Assembly (NCBI RefSeq): GCF_028728205.1
Contig: NZ_JAQYUU010000001.1
Span: 1,105,318 to 1,169,317, forward strand
Direction: 5' to 3'
DNA from: Clostridium sp. 'White wine YQ'
Lineage (GTDB): Bacteria; Bacillota; Clostridia; Clostridiales; Clostridiaceae
Length of the DNA: 64,000 nt
Below, piece by piece: positions 9,193-19,009 of this stretch. Numbering within the stretch: the stretch's first letter is position 1; each line of letters begins with the position of its first letter. The notes beneath the pieces are model-generated. The model made no database searches. It saw only the letters and a list, made by a program, of their open reading frames with translations, and had not been told where the DNA came from. The position numbers and the translations under genes are program-made.

Positions 9193-10128
9193 ATGAATAT
9201 TGTTTTTATGGGAACCCCAGACTTTGCTGTTCCTTCTCTTAAGGCTATTATAGAAAATCATGATGTAAAAGCTGTTTTTACTCAACCTGATAGACCAAAG
9301 GGAAGAGGGAAAAAATTAGCTATGTCTGCTGTAAAGGAAGAAGCAATTAAACATGATGTTAAAATATTTCAGCCAGAAAAGCTAAAAAATGACTTAGAGG
9401 CTATTGAATATTTAAAGAATTTAAAACCTGATTTTATTATAGTAGTAGCTTATGGTCAACTATTAACAAAGGAAATATTAGATATACCTAAATATGCATG
9501 TATTAATCTACATGCCTCTCTATTACCAAAATTTAGAGGCGCAGCTCCTTTAAATTGGGCAGTAATAAAGGGAGAAAAGTATTCTGGAAATACAACAATG
9601 TTAATGGATGTTGGACTAGATACTGGAGATATGCTCCTTAAAGATGAGGTTGAAATTACAGAGAATATGACAGCTGGTGAATTACATGATATCCTAATGG
9701 AAAGAGGAGCTAAACTACTTATTGATACAATAAGTGGATTTGCAAATGGAAGTATTGTTCCTGAGAAACAAAATGAAGAAGACACTTGCTATGCTTCAAT
9801 GTTAAATAAAGAATTAGCTAAAATAGATTGGAATAAAAGTGCACTTGATATTCATAACATGATAAGAGGATTAAATCCTTGGCCAATAGCTTTTACCACT
9901 TTAGATAATCAAAATATGAAGATTTTTGAAAGTGAAGCTTTAGATAATGAAAAAGTAAATTTAAAAGCTGGTGAAATCATTGATGTAAGTAAAGTTGGCC
10001 TTAAGGTAAGTTGCGGAAAAGGAACTTTACTTATAAAGAAAGTACAATTTCCAAATGGTAAACCTCTTACAATAGAACAATATCTTAATGGTAATGAAAT
10101 AAATAAAAATATAATTTTAGGAATATAG
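9193..10128 (+). CDS. fmt: Methionyl-tRNA formyltransferase
   Basis: A 311-residue enzyme that formylates initiator Met-tRNA using 10-formyl-THF. It opens [16 protein letters not shown] and shows the formyl-binding [18 protein letters not shown] block (split here as [10 protein letters not shown] and AAPLNWAVI) and the C-terminal tRNA-binding domain. TTAGGAGGG precedes the ATG. Paired with def as in most bacteria. Confidence 0.97.
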   Translation: MNIVFMGTPDFAVPSLKAIIENHDVKAVFTQPDRPKGRGKKLAMSAVKEEAIKHDVKIFQPEKLKNDLEAIEYLKNLKPDFIIVVAYGQLLTKEILDIPKYACINLHASLLPKFRGAAPLNWAVIKGEKYSGNTTMLMDVGLDTGDMLLKDEVEITENMTAGELHDILMERGAKLLIDTISGFANGSIVPEKQNEEDTCYASMLNKELAKIDWNKSALDIHNMIRGLNPWPIAFTTLDNQNMKIFESEALDNEKVNLKAGEIIDVSKVGLKVSCGKGTLLIKKVQFPNGKPLTIEQYLNGNEINKNIILGI

Positions 10129-10139
10129 AGGTGATTTAA

Positions 10140-10823
10140 ATGTTTTATTTTGATCCAACCATGATAATTTTAATACCAGGGATTATTTTAGCAATGTGGG
10201 CACAAAGTCAAGTATCTTCAACTTTTAATAAATATAGTAGAGTTCGTAGCTTTAATGGACTAACCGGAGCAGAAGTAGCTAGAAGCATACTAGATTCTGC
10301 CGGCTTATTTGATGTTTCAATTGAACAAGTTAGGGGTTCATTAACTGATCACTATAATCCAAGAACAAAAGTCTTAGCACTATCCGAGGATGTTTATAGC
10401 AGTACTTCTGTAGCAGCAATTGGAGTTGCAGCTCATGAAGTTGGTCATGCGATTCAACATAATGAGAAGTACGCACCACTATTAATTAGAAATGCAATAG
10501 TTCCAGTAGCAAATTTTGGAAATTATTTTTCGTGGATATTAATATTAATAGGTATATTCTTTGCTGCTACTAATCTTATGTATCTAGGAATAGTTTTCTT
10601 CCTTGCAGTTGTAATATTTCAACTTATAACTTTACCAGTTGAATTTGATGCATCAAGAAGAGCAATAGTTAAGCTTGAAGGTAGAAATCTCCTTATAGGT
10701 GATGAAATTAATGGAGCAAAGAAAGTTCTTAAGGCTGCTGCTATGACCTATGTAGCTGCTGCAGCAAACGCGATACTACAACTTATTAGATTACTTGCAA
10801 TTGTAAGTAGAAACGATGATTGA
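10140..10823 (+). CDS. yugP: Membrane zinc metallopeptidase (YugP family)
   Basis: A 227-residue membrane protein with the zinc protease motif HEVGH in AAHEVGHAIQHNE (about residues 99-111). Hydrophobic spans are seen at about 7-22, 118-135, 140-160 and 195-215, which places the active site at the inner membrane face. GAGGTGA lies seven bases before the ATG. It is a neutral zinc metallopeptidase of the YugP/DUF2268-like group; substrates are not known. The conserved position between fmt and rsmB is common in Clostridium. Confidence 0.88.
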   Translation: MFYFDPTMIILIPGIILAMWAQSQVSSTFNKYSRVRSFNGLTGAEVARSILDSAGLFDVSIEQVRGSLTDHYNPRTKVLALSEDVYSSTSVAAIGVAAHEVGHAIQHNEKYAPLLIRNAIVPVANFGNYFSWILILIGIFFAATNLMYLGIVFFLAVVIFQLITLPVEFDASRRAIVKLEGRNLLIGDEINGAKKVLKAAAMTYVAAAANAILQLIRLLAIVSRNDD

Positions 10824-10830
10824 GGTAAAA

Positions 10831-12153
10831 ATGAATAGTAGAAAACTTGCAACTAAGGTACTGGACTCAGTATTACATGACGGCGCTTACTCTAATATAG
10901 CTTTAAATAATGCTTTTAAAACAGCGGATTTAGACGTGAAAGACAAAGGTTTAGTCACAGAAATTGTTTACGGTACTATTAAATATAAACAATCAATAGA
11001 TGATATTATATCCTTATATGTTAAGGATATAAATAAAATTGATAAAGAGATAATTAATGTACTAAGAAGCGCAATTTACCAAATAAAATATTTAGATAAA
11101 ATTCCGCCATATGCAGCTGTAAATGAAGCTGTTAATATCGCAAAAAAGCATTCCATGAGTTCCTCGAAATTTGTAAATGGTGTGCTAAGAAACTTTCTAA
11201 GAAATAAAGATAAAGAACCAAGCTTTAAAGATAATAAATCTAAAATGGCTTTTAATTATTCTTTTCCTAAATGGTTGGTTGAGTTTTTTATGAAGCAATA
11301 TGGTGAAGATATAGCCATGGATATTCTAAAAGGGCTAAATATGACACCAAAGATAACTGTTAGGGTAAATTCCCTCAAGACAAATTATGAAGAGCTTTTT
11401 GAAGAATTAGAAACAGAGGGTTATGATGTTTCAGAAGGTTATGCTTCACCAGATGCTATAGTTATTAATAGGGGAAGCTCTATTGAAGGAAATAAAGCCT
11501 TTAGAGAAGGAAAGATATTTGTTCAAGATGAAAGTGCTATGCTGGTGTCTTCTTTATTAGATCTAGAAGAAAACATGAAAGTTGCTGATTTATGTTCTGC
11601 TCCAGGTGGAAAATCAACACATATTGCTGAACTTATGAACAACATAGGTGAAGTTTATTCTTTTGATATTCACTCAAATAAACTTTCGCTTATAAAAGAT
11701 AATGCTAAACGACTTGGAATAGAAATAATAAAAACAGAAGAACAAGATGCAACAGAATATAACTCATCCTTAGAAAATACTTTTGATAGAGTTTTACTTG
11801 ATGTTCCTTGTTCAGGTCTAGGAATAATAAGAAAAAAACCAGAGATTAAATGGCAGAAAGATTTAAAATCTCTTAAAGAAATTCAAAGCATTCAGAAAAA
11901 AATATTAGATAATGCTTGGAAGTACCTAAAACCAGGCGGGATAATGGTATATTCTACATGTACATTAAACAAGGCAGAAAATGAAGAAAATGTTAGATAT
12001 TTATTAAATAATAATGAAGATTGTCAAATCGAAAAAATATATATTGGTACTCTTCCAAATTTTATATATAATGAAGAAGGAACTTTAACGATTTTACCAA
12101 ATGAATACATGGACGGATTTTTCATTGGAAAACTAAGAAAAAGGCAGGTGTAA
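10831..12153 (+). CDS. rsmB: 16S rRNA m5C967 methyltransferase
   Basis: A 440-residue RsmB/Sun protein. The N-terminal NusB-like domain (about 1-140) is followed by the AdoMet domain with [10 protein letters not shown], the motif-IV cysteine in DVPCSGLG and the motif-VI cysteine in YSTCT, the two cysteines used by RNA m5C methylases. ATG 10831 is preferred over ATG 10816 because TTGAGGT lies five bases before it. It follows yugP by seven bases and precedes rlmN, another rRNA methylase. Confidence 0.95.
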   Translation: MNSRKLATKVLDSVLHDGAYSNIALNNAFKTADLDVKDKGLVTEIVYGTIKYKQSIDDIISLYVKDINKIDKEIINVLRSAIYQIKYLDKIPPYAAVNEAVNIAKKHSMSSSKFVNGVLRNFLRNKDKEPSFKDNKSKMAFNYSFPKWLVEFFMKQYGEDIAMDILKGLNMTPKITVRVNSLKTNYEELFEELETEGYDVSEGYASPDAIVINRGSSIEGNKAFREGKIFVQDESAMLVSSLLDLEENMKVADLCSAPGGKSTHIAELMNNIGEVYSFDIHSNKLSLIKDNAKRLGIEIIKTEEQDATEYNSSLENTFDRVLLDVPCSGLGIIRKKPEIKWQKDLKSLKEIQSIQKKILDNAWKYLKPGGIMVYSTCTLNKAENEENVRYLLNNNEDCQIEKIYIGTLPNFIYNEEGTLTILPNEYMDGFFIGKLRKRQV

Positions 12154-12155
12154 AG

Positions 12156-13190
12156 ATGAAAAATCTATTAGGTTTAACTTTAGATGAATTTAAAAGTGAA
12201 TTAATTTCTCTTGGAGAAAGTGGCTTTAGAGCTAAACAGGTTTTTGATTGGATTTACAAAGGGATATTCGATTATAATGATATGAAAAACATTCCTCAAG
12301 CCTTAAAAGGAAAACTTAAGGAGAATTTTAATATTGGAATTCCTAATGTGGTTGAAGAATATACTTCAAATGATGGTACAAAAAAACTACTAGTTTCCTT
12401 GGAAGATGGTAATTTAATTGAATGTGTTATTATGAAGTATATCCACGGAAACACCATTTGTATATCCACACAAGTAGGATGTAGAATGGGATGTAAGTTT
12501 TGTGCTTCAACTCTAGGTGGAGTTATAAGAAATATAACTTCCGGTGAGATGATAGGGCAAATTTTACTTGCTCAAAAAATACTTGAAGAGAGAATTTCAA
12601 ATGTTGTGTTAATGGGTAGTGGGGAGCCGTTAGATAACTTTGATAATGTTATGAAGTTCTTAGAACTTGTTAATGCTGAATATGGATTAAATATAGGTCA
12701 AAGACATATTACACTTTCAACCTGTGGAATTGTACCTAAAATCTATGAATTAGCTGATAAAGATTTAAGTATAACATTAGCTATTTCTCTTCATGCTTTC
12801 TCTGATGAGAAAAGAAGAGAAATAATGCCTATTGCAAATAAATATTCCATAAAGGAAATTATGGACGCTTGTGCTTACTATATTGACAAAACTAATAGAC
12901 GAATCACCTTTGAGTATTCATTAGTAAAGGGAGTAAATGATTCAAAGGAAGACGCAAAAGCTTTAGCAAGCTTATTAAGAGGAGTACTTTGTCATGTTAA
13001 CTTAATTCCAGTTAATGAGATAAAAGAGAAAGAATATAGAAAATCATCAAAAGAAGATATAAAAGCTTTTGAAGCAATTCTTAAATCTCATGGAATTGAA
13101 GCAACTGTTCGAAGAGAAATGGGTTCTGATATTAATGCAGCCTGTGGGCAATTAAGAAGAAGCTATTTAGAAACTCGTAATTCAAATTAG
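12156..13190 (+). CDS. rlmN: Dual-specificity 23S rRNA/tRNA adenine C2 methyltransferase
   Basis: A 344-residue radical SAM enzyme that methylates C2 of A2503 in 23S rRNA and A37 in some tRNAs. The cluster ligands are in CRMGCKFC (CX3CX2C, about residues 109-116), the SAM site includes MGSGEPLDN, and the acceptor cysteine is in AACGQL near the C-terminus. Starts two bases after rsmB, with AGGTG as ribosome site. The order rsmB-rlmN-prpC-prkC is the B. subtilis order. Confidence 0.97.
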   Translation: MKNLLGLTLDEFKSELISLGESGFRAKQVFDWIYKGIFDYNDMKNIPQALKGKLKENFNIGIPNVVEEYTSNDGTKKLLVSLEDGNLIECVIMKYIHGNTICISTQVGCRMGCKFCASTLGGVIRNITSGEMIGQILLAQKILEERISNVVLMGSGEPLDNFDNVMKFLELVNAEYGLNIGQRHITLSTCGIVPKIYELADKDLSITLAISLHAFSDEKRREIMPIANKYSIKEIMDACAYYIDKTNRRITFEYSLVKGVNDSKEDAKALASLLRGVLCHVNLIPVNEIKEKEYRKSSKEDIKAFEAILKSHGIEATVRREMGSDINAACGQLRRSYLETRNSN

Positions 13191-13201
13191 GGGGAATACT
13201 C

Positions 13202-13918
13202 ATGATTGGAGTAATAAGTGATGTGGGTAAAAAACGCATGATCAATGAAGATTGTGCAGATTATTTAATTTCACCAAACTATGAGCTCTATATTGTAGCT
13301 GATGGAATGGGGGGACATAACGCAGGAGAAGTAGCTAGTAAAATAGCTGTAGATGTTATTAAAGAATATATAAAAGAGAACTGGAATAATTATAGTGATG
13401 GAATTTTACTTAAAGATGCAATTCTAAAGGCTAATAAAAAAGTTTTAGAGTATTCAAGTAATAGCGTAGAATTAAATGGTATGGGTACAACTGTGACAGC
13501 ATGTTTAGTATTAGGGGGATATACTTATATAGCTAACGTGGGTGATAGTGCGTGTTTTATTCTTGAAGATGAAAAACTAGTTAAGATTACTAAAGATCAC
13601 TCTTTAGTTCAAGAATTACTTGATAGTGGTTCAATCACAGAGGAAGAAGCCATGAATCACCCAAGAAAAAACGTAATAACTAGAGCAGTAGGTGCTTATG
13701 AGGTGTTAGAGGTTGATATTTTTAAACTTCCGGATAGAAAGGGCATTAAATTTCTTATTTGCTCAGATGGCTTACTAAATGAGGTAAGTAAAGAGGAGAT
13801 TACAAATGTATTGATTTCTTATAATAATGAAGAAGCTGCTAAACAATTAGTTATTTTGGCTAATGAAAGAGAAGGAAGAGATAATATTACAGTATTAGTG
13901 TTTGGAGGAGAGAATTAG
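13202..13918 (+). CDS. prpC: PP2C-type Ser/Thr phosphatase
   Basis: A 238-residue PPM phosphatase that removes phosphate from proteins phosphorylated by PrkC. Metal-binding motifs are DGMGGHNAGE near residue 37, GMGTTV, NVGDSA, CSDGL and the C-terminal GRDNITVLV. It is the partner of the kinase that starts two bases after its stop codon; the phosphatase 3' end contains the kinase ribosome site GGAGGAG. Confidence 0.95.
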   Translation: MIGVISDVGKKRMINEDCADYLISPNYELYIVADGMGGHNAGEVASKIAVDVIKEYIKENWNNYSDGILLKDAILKANKKVLEYSSNSVELNGMGTTVTACLVLGGYTYIANVGDSACFILEDEKLVKITKDHSLVQELLDSGSITEEEAMNHPRKNVITRAVGAYEVLEVDIFKLPDRKGIKFLICSDGLLNEVSKEEITNVLISYNNEEAAKQLVILANEREGRDNITVLVFGGEN

Positions 13919-13919
13919 T

Positions 13920-15653
13920 ATGGAAACTATATTGTTGGGGGAAAGATACGAACTGCTTGAGCAAATAGGTGAAGGTGGAATGTCTTTTGTTTATAAAGCA
14001 ATAGATAAAAAATTAAACAGATTTGTTGCGGTGAAGATACTAAAAAAAGATTTTATTAACAATGCAGACATTGTAGAAAAATTTAAAAAAGAAGCTACTG
14101 CTATCGCTAATTTAAGCGATCCAAATATAGTTAATGTTCTTGATGTAGGAACTCAAGATCAAGCTCATTACATTGTAATGGAATATGTAAAAGGAAGTAC
14201 ACTTAAGGAATTTATTAGAGATAAAGGCAGATTGTCTTACGATTTATCTATTAATATAGCTATTCAAGTTGCAAGAGCTCTTGATTGCGCACATAAAAAC
14301 AATATAATTCATAGAGATATAAAGCCACAAAATATTTTAGTTACCGAAGACGGTACTATTAAGGTAACTGATTTTGGAATAGCTAAATCAACAAATTCAT
14401 CAACAATAATAAATACTTCCAATATAATAGGTTCTGCACATTATTTTTCACCAGAACAAGCTAAAGGAAACTATATAGATTCTAGAACTGATCTTTATTC
14501 ATTAGGAGTAGTAATTTATGAAATGGTAACTGGAAGACTTCCATTTGATGCTGATTCACCAGTTTCAGTTGCTCTTAAACATATACAAGAGGATGTCGTT
14601 CCGCCAAAAAATATAAATTCTACAATTCCAGATTCATTAAATAAATTGATTTTAAAAGCAATGGAGAAGGCTCAAATAAAAAGATACCAATCTGCTAAAG
14701 AATTAATTGGGGATCTTGAAAAAATAAAAAATGATCCTAATGTTGTTATTGGAAGCGTACCAGTGAATCAAGATGAGTTTACTAGAGTTATGGCACCGGT
14801 AAATGTACCAACAACACCAAAGCCAACTGCTTCAAAAATTGCTAATAATGATTGGGAAGATGATGAAGAAGATGAGTGGGATGATGAAGATGAAGATGAA
14901 AATAAAAGTAAAAAGACTAAGATTCGTATAATATTAGGCTTAGTTTTTGCTTTAATACTAGTTGCAGCTGGAGTAGGAACATATTTTATAACTAGAAATA
15001 CAAACTCAAATGAGAGTATAACTGTTCCAACAGGCTTAGTTAATTCGCCTAAGGAAGATGTTCAGAAAAAATTAGAGGCTTTAGGCTTAGTTATGGATAT
15101 AGGTGGAGAAGAAAAGAGTGATAAACCAGAAGGTACAGTGTTAAGTGTTACTCCAAATGAAGGTTCAGCAGTTAAGAAGAACGATCATATTAGAGTTATA
15201 ATTAGTGGTGGAGTAACTAAACTTAAAGCTCCAGGATTAACAACATTAAATATTGAAGATGCGAAGAAGTTTTTATCTAATGAAAATATTCAATTAGGTA
15301 ATGTAACTTATGAATATTCTGATTCAATACCAAAAGACCAGGTAATTTCACAAACTCCCGAAGCAGGAACAGAAATGTCACAAAATAATAAGATTGATTT
15401 GGTTGTAAGTAAAGGACCAGAAATTAAGAATACTAATGTTCCTTCATTAATCGGATTATCTGAAGCAGATGCTAGAAACGCGTTAACAGCAGCAAAGCTT
15501 CAAGTTAAGGTTAATTATCAAGATACAGATAACCAAAGTGAAATAGGAAAAGTAATAGCTAGTACTCATGCGGAAGGTATTAGTGTTAAAGAGGGTACAC
15601 AAGTTACAATTACAGTAGGAAGAGCTCCTGCAAATCAAAACGGTCAAGGATAA
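13920..15653 (+). CDS. prkC: PASTA-domain Ser/Thr protein kinase
   Basis: A 577-residue receptor kinase. The kinase domain (about 10-270) shows the glycine loop GEGGMSFVY, Lys39 in VAVKIL, HRDIKPQN with Asp133, DFGIAK and the activation segment GSAHYFSPEQAKG. Then come a very acidic linker (about 313-330), one membrane span (about 335-358) and three external PASTA repeats (about 366-570) that in this family bind muropeptides. ATG 13920 is used because GGAGGAG precedes it; a TTG at 13902 lies ahead of that site. Likely roles are cell-wall growth and spore germination signalling. Confidence 0.95.
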   Translation: METILLGERYELLEQIGEGGMSFVYKAIDKKLNRFVAVKILKKDFINNADIVEKFKKEATAIANLSDPNIVNVLDVGTQDQAHYIVMEYVKGSTLKEFIRDKGRLSYDLSINIAIQVARALDCAHKNNIIHRDIKPQNILVTEDGTIKVTDFGIAKSTNSSTIINTSNIIGSAHYFSPEQAKGNYIDSRTDLYSLGVVIYEMVTGRLPFDADSPVSVALKHIQEDVVPPKNINSTIPDSLNKLILKAMEKAQIKRYQSAKELIGDLEKIKNDPNVVIGSVPVNQDEFTRVMAPVNVPTTPKPTASKIANNDWEDDEEDEWDDEDEDENKSKKTKIRIILGLVFALILVAAGVGTYFITRNTNSNESITVPTGLVNSPKEDVQKKLEALGLVMDIGGEEKSDKPEGTVLSVTPNEGSAVKKNDHIRVIISGGVTKLKAPGLTTLNIEDAKKFLSNENIQLGNVTYEYSDSIPKDQVISQTPEAGTEMSQNNKIDLVVSKGPEIKNTNVPSLIGLSEADARNALTAAKLQVKVNYQDTDNQSEIGKVIASTHAEGISVKEGTQVTITVGRAPANQNGQG

Positions 15654-15714
15654 ATAGATGATGCTAAGTATTTAGTAATAGATTCTTATTTATTAAATTA
15701 AACATTTAAAAATT

Positions 15715-15785
15715 AAAGGATTGTAAAAAGCCTATAAATACTTCAAATTATAATGAAGTTAAGGTTTTTTACAAATCCTTTTTTA
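15715..15785 (+). terminator. Rho-independent terminator after prkC
   Basis: A long stem (15715-15733 with 15761-15781, one bulged base) is topped by a small CTTCA/TGAAG stem and followed by a T-run. It ends the priA-prkC run. Confidence 0.85.
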
Positions 15786-15790
15786 TTTTA

Positions 15791-15820
15791 TTGCATTTTA
15801 TTAGAAAAAGTGTTTATTAT
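15791..15820 (+). promoter_or_regulatory. Candidate promoter of rsgA
   Basis: TTGCAT (15791-15796), 18-base spacer, TATTAT (15815-15820), directly after the prkC terminator and 30 bases before the rsgA start. Confidence 0.5.
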
Positions 15821-15850
15821 AGATATGTGAATAAAATAATTGGAGGATAT

Positions 15851-16714
15851 ATGAAGGGAATAATAATTAAAGGTATTGGCGGCTTTTATTATATAAAAAC
15901 GAATGAAGGAATCATTGAATGTAAAGCAAGAGGTAAGTTTAGACATAATGACTTAAAACCCATGGTTGGAGATTGGGTAGAAATTGAAGTTGAAAATAAT
16001 AAAGGTGTAATTGAAAAGATATACGATAGAACTTCAGAATTAATTAGACCTACAGTTGCAAATGTAACTCAGGCTTTTGTGGTTTTTGCAGTTAAGAACC
16101 CTGATATAAATTATGAGTTATTAAATAAATTTTTATTACTTTGCGAATATAACAATATTAAGGCTATAGTATGCTTAAATAAAAGTGATTTAATTAGTGA
16201 TGAAGAAAGAGAGTTCATTAAATCTAAAATTAATAATATAGGCTATGAAGTTATATTTATTAAAGCAAAGTTTAATGAAGGGATCTCTGAATTAAATGAA
16301 AGATTGAATGATAATGTTACTGTTTTATGTGGTCCATCAGGAGCAGGTAAATCTACATTAATCAATGTCTTTAGTAAAGAAACAAAAATGGAAACTGGAG
16401 AAGTAAGTGAAAAGATAGGTAGAGGAAAACACACCACAAGACATAGTGAATTACTAACTATCGAAAATGGATATGTTGTTGATACACCTGGATTTTCAAC
16501 TTTAGATATATCATTTATAGAAAAAGAAAAACTAATGTACTATTTCCCTGATTTTGAGGAATACAATGATAACTGCAAATTTACAGGCTGTTTGCACCAT
16601 AAAGAACCCAATTGTGCAGTTAAGAAAGCTCTAGAAGAAGGAAAAATAAATGAATTTAGATATGATTTTTATATTAGAACATTAGAAGAAATAGGGAGGA
16701 AAAACAAATGGTAA
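15851..16714 (+). CDS. rsgA: Ribosome small subunit GTPase RsgA
   Basis: A 287-residue circularly permuted GTPase for 30S subunit maturation. An N-terminal OB fold is followed by G4 NKSD, then G1 GPSGAGKST and G3 DTPGF in permuted order, and a C-terminal zinc knuckle with CKFTGC, H and C. ATG 15851 is chosen: TTGGAGG lies six bases upstream, whereas the longer frame from 15791 covers the promoter. The 3' end overlaps rpe by seven bases. Confidence 0.95.
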   Translation: MKGIIIKGIGGFYYIKTNEGIIECKARGKFRHNDLKPMVGDWVEIEVENNKGVIEKIYDRTSELIRPTVANVTQAFVVFAVKNPDINYELLNKFLLLCEYNNIKAIVCLNKSDLISDEEREFIKSKINNIGYEVIFIKAKFNEGISELNERLNDNVTVLCGPSGAGKSTLINVFSKETKMETGEVSEKIGRGKHTTRHSELLTIENGYVVDTPGFSTLDISFIEKEKLMYYFPDFEEYNDNCKFTGCLHHKEPNCAVKKALEEGKINEFRYDFYIRTLEEIGRKNKW

Positions 16715-17358
16715 AAATAGCACCTTCAATTTTATCAGCAGATTTTGCTAAATTAGGGGAAGAAGTAAAAAAAGTAGATGAGGCAGGAGCAGATTTTATA
16801 CATATAGACGTTATGGATGGTAGTTTTGTTCCTAATATTACATTCGGTATGCCAGTTATAAAAGCAATAAGAAACTACACTAAAAAGGTTTTTGATTTAC
16901 ATTTAATGATAGAAGAACCTTCTAAATTTATTGATGATTTTATTTCAGCTGGAGCTGATTTAATTACTGTTCATTATGAAGCAGATAAACATATCGATAG
17001 AACAATTAATTACATAAAGAGCAAGGGTATCAAAGCAGGGATATCTTTAAATCCTGGAACGCCTGTATCACTTATTAAAGACTTAATTCCATCACTTGAC
17101 ATGGTACTTATAATGTCTGTTAACCCAGGTTTTGGAGGACAAAAATTCATCACTTATTCAATAGATAAAATAAAAGAAGTAAAACAAATTAGTGAGAAAA
17201 CCAATACGGATCTATTAATTCAAGTTGATGGTGGAATAGATAGTTCCAATATTAAAAGTGTTGTAGATGCAGGGGCAAATGTAATTGTAGCTGGCTCAGC
17301 AATATTTAAAGATGGGAAACTTAAAGAAAATATAGATTTACTTAGAGAGAGTATATAA
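16708..17358 (+). CDS. rpe: Ribulose-phosphate 3-epimerase
   Basis: A 216-residue TIM-barrel enzyme of the pentose phosphate pathway that interconverts ribulose-5-P and xylulose-5-P. Motifs include [41 protein letters not shown] and QVDGGI, holding the metal-binding His and Asp residues. GGGAGG in the rsgA end is the ribosome site. The order rsgA-rpe-thiN-spoVM is that of B. subtilis. Confidence 0.97.
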   Translation: MVKIAPSILSADFAKLGEEVKKVDEAGADFIHIDVMDGSFVPNITFGMPVIKAIRNYTKKVFDLHLMIEEPSKFIDDFISAGADLITVHYEADKHIDRTINYIKSKGIKAGISLNPGTPVSLIKDLIPSLDMVLIMSVNPGFGGQKFITYSIDKIKEVKQISEKTNTDLLIQVDGGIDSSNIKSVVDAGANVIVAGSAIFKDGKLKENIDLLRESI

Positions 17359-17359
17359 A

Positions 17360-17995
17360 ATGAAAGTTATTATTGTTGCAGGAGGTACCCCTCCTTCTAA
17401 AGAATTATTATTAGAAGCAGTAAAAGATGCTGAATGTATAATAGCCGCAGATAAAGGTACTGAGGTATTATTAACTAATAACATAGTACCTGATTATGTA
17501 TTAGGTGATTTTGATTCCATTGATAAAAAATTTTTAGATGATTTATCCTTAAAAGAGGTTAATGTTATTAAACATAATCCAATTAAGGATTTTACTGATA
17601 CAGACAGTGCTTTTAATAAAGCTTTAGAACTTAAAGCAAAAGAAATCACATTGCTTGGATGCACTGGTACCAGAATTGATCATTTGTTTTCTAATATAGG
17701 TTTGCTAAAAAAAGCCTTAGAGAATAATGTCCTATGTAAAATTATTGATGATAACAACGTAATTCAGCTAACTAATAAGCCAATGACCTTTAAAGGAAAA
17801 AGAGGACAACTTATTTCTTTCTACGCATACGAGGAAGTGGTGGAAGACTTTAGTATTTATGGAGCTAAATATGAATTATTTAAGCATAAATTAATTCCTT
17901 TTGATGGTCTCACTGTATCAAATGAATTTTTAGATGGGGATATAAATATAACATTTAATAAAGGTTTGGTTTTAATATTTTTTTCAAAAGATTAG
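17360..17995 (+). CDS. thiN: Thiamine pyrophosphokinase
   Basis: A 211-residue enzyme that makes thiamine pyrophosphate from thiamine and ATP. Motifs GDFDS, KDFTDTDSA and TGTRIDH fit the TPK catalytic domain; the C-terminal beta-sandwich binds thiamine. It starts one base after rpe, with only a modest AGAGAGAG ribosome site, so coupling to rpe translation is likely. Upstream of spoVM as in Bacillus. Confidence 0.92.
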   Translation: MKVIIVAGGTPPSKELLLEAVKDAECIIAADKGTEVLLTNNIVPDYVLGDFDSIDKKFLDDLSLKEVNVIKHNPIKDFTDTDSAFNKALELKAKEITLLGCTGTRIDHLFSNIGLLKKALENNVLCKIIDDNNVIQLTNKPMTFKGKRGQLISFYAYEEVVEDFSIYGAKYELFKHKLIPFDGLTVSNEFLDGDINITFNKGLVLIFFSKD

Positions 17996-18015
17996 TAACA
18001 ATTTTTTATAAACCT

Positions 18016-18023
18016 CATAGAAT
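18016..18023 (+). promoter_or_regulatory. Possible sigma-E -10 element for spoVM
   Basis: CATAGAAT matches the sigma-E -10 consensus CATACAAT at 7 of 8 positions and lies 30 bases before the spoVM ATG, a fitting distance. The -35 region is not convincing. spoVM is sigma-E controlled in B. subtilis. Confidence 0.4.
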
Positions 18024-18053
18024 AATATAGAACAATTTATGCCTGGAGGTAAA

Positions 18054-18125
18054 ATGAAGATCGTTACAATAAAACTACCTAAGTTTCTTTCTAAGATAGT
18101 CAAAATTTTTTATAGACGTCATTAG
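18054..18125 (+). CDS. spoVM: SpoVM, spore coat assembly peptide
   Basis: A 23-codon gene with a strong CTGGAGG site three bases before its ATG. The product shares TIKLPKFL with B. subtilis SpoVM (26 residues) at the same positions 5-12, including Pro9, followed by an amphipathic, basic helix. SpoVM marks the convex forespore membrane and anchors SpoIVA for coat building. It lies between thiN and rpmB, the B. subtilis position. Gly13-Gly14 of the Bacillus peptide are Ser-Lys here, and the C-terminus is three residues shorter. Confidence 0.93.
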   Translation: MKIVTIKLPKFLSKIVKIFYRRH

Positions 18126-18193
18126 AATAGAGCAAGAACATAAAATTTTACTTAAGAGTAGGGCTAAAATTTACTTAAATTAAATTACAATTC

Positions 18194-18224
18194 AAAAAAG
18201 AGATGGTATGACCATCTCTTTTTT
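18194..18224. terminator. Bidirectional terminator, spoVM side
   Basis: A perfect 14-bp stem (18194-18207 with 18211-18224) around ATG as loop, A-run on one side and T-run on the other, between spoVM and convergent rpmB. Confidence 0.9.
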
Positions 18225-18232
18225 CTGCAAAG

Positions 18233-18256
18233 AAAAAAAGCGCCAATTGACGCTTT
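18233..18256 (-). terminator. Terminator of rpmB
   Basis: On the minus strand AAAGCG and CGCTTT (18251-18256 with 18237-18242) form a stem followed by a T-run at 18239-18233, just after the rpmB stop. Confidence 0.8.
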
Positions 18257-18261
18257 CTATA

Positions 18262-18453
18262 CTAAATAGCTCTTTGAACTTTTCCTGATCTAAGGCATCT
18301 AGTACAAACATGTACAGTTTTTGGAGTTCCATTAACTATAGCTTTAATCTTTTTTATGTTTGGAGCCCAAGTTCTCTTAGATTGTCTATGAGAATGGCTG
18401 AATTGTACTCCAGCGATAACACCCTTATTGCAAACTTCACACTTTCTTGACAT
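18262..18453 (-). CDS. rpmB: Ribosomal protein L28
   Basis: A 63-residue L28 with the RSKRTWAPN-like core (HRQSKRTWAPN) and two CxxC pairs (Cys5/Cys8 and Cys50/Cys53), the zinc-binding form. GGGAGGTG precedes the ATG on the minus strand. It is a single-gene unit divergent from yloU, as in B. subtilis. The zinc form implies no obvious zinc-starvation substitute in this window. Confidence 0.97.
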   Translation of the reverse strand: MSRKCEVCNKGVIAGVQFSHSHRQSKRTWAPNIKKIKAIVNGTPKTVHVCTRCLRSGKVQRAI

Positions 18454-18505
18454 CCGAAAACACCTCCCTGCTTCATGAAGATAGGCTTCTAAATAAGACC
18501 TTTAT

Positions 18506-18535
18506 ATTTTAGCATAATGTTTATATAAAAATCAA
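18506..18535 (-). promoter_or_regulatory. Promoter of rpmB
   Basis: On the minus strand TTGATT (18535-18530), 18-base spacer, TAAAAT (18511-18506) with a TGC extension before the -10 box. Confidence 0.65.
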
Positions 18536-18585
18536 GTGAATTATCAAATAAAATGGAAAGAAGAAGAAGAAAGGAAATGAAATCC

Positions 18586-18614
18586 TTGAATAATGTAATT
18601 AATTAATATAGAAT
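18586..18614 (+). promoter_or_regulatory. Candidate promoter of yloU-fakA
   Basis: TTGAAT (18586-18591), 17-base spacer, TAGAAT (18609-18614), 34 bases before the yloU ATG. Confidence 0.5.
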
Positions 18615-18648
18615 ATACTATATGGATAATGATTAGGAGGAAAATTTT

Positions 18649-18996
18649 ATGTTAGGATTTGAAAATAATAATGGAAATATAACATACAATGAAGAAGTCA
18701 TTTCTAAAATTGTTGGCCTATCTACAATGGAATGTTATGGAGTAGTAGGTATGGTTTCTAAAAATGCTAGTGAAGGATTTTGGGAATTGATTAGAATTGA
18801 GAACTTAAGTAAAGGCGTTAAGATTTCTTTTAAGGAAGAGAAATTAGATGTAGAGGTTTTCGTGATGATAGAATACGGAACTAATATATCAACTATTTCA
18901 AATAACATAATACAAAAGATCAAGTATAATGTTGAGAACTACACAGGGTTAAAGGTCTCTTCTATAACTGTTAACGTTCAGGCAGTTAGGGTCTAG
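18649..18996 (+). CDS. yloU: Asp23/Gls24 family protein (YloU)
   Basis: A 115-residue Asp23/Gls24 envelope-stress family protein: the N-terminal GNITYNEEVISKIVGLSTMECYG-type opening (visible as NGNITYNEEVISKIVG) and the C-terminal VSSITVNVQAVRV are typical. Function is not settled; in Staphylococcus Asp23 is membrane-linked. It starts after TTAGGAGG and is followed by fakA 13 bases on, the fixed yloU-yloV pair of Firmicutes. Confidence 0.9.
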   Translation: MLGFENNNGNITYNEEVISKIVGLSTMECYGVVGMVSKNASEGFWELIRIENLSKGVKISFKEEKLDVEVFVMIEYGTNISTISNNIIQKIKYNVENYTGLKVSSITVNVQAVRV

Positions 18997-19009
18997 GAGG
19001 TAATATACA

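Noticed and set aside
15715-15785. Hairpin after prkC as a further copy of the dispersed repeat
   Set aside because: GCCTATAAATAC looks similar to one end, but the rest does not align and it is a good ordinary terminator.
18554-18607. Short ATG frame with arginine run before yloU
   Set aside because: No ribosome site; overlaps the yloU promoter.
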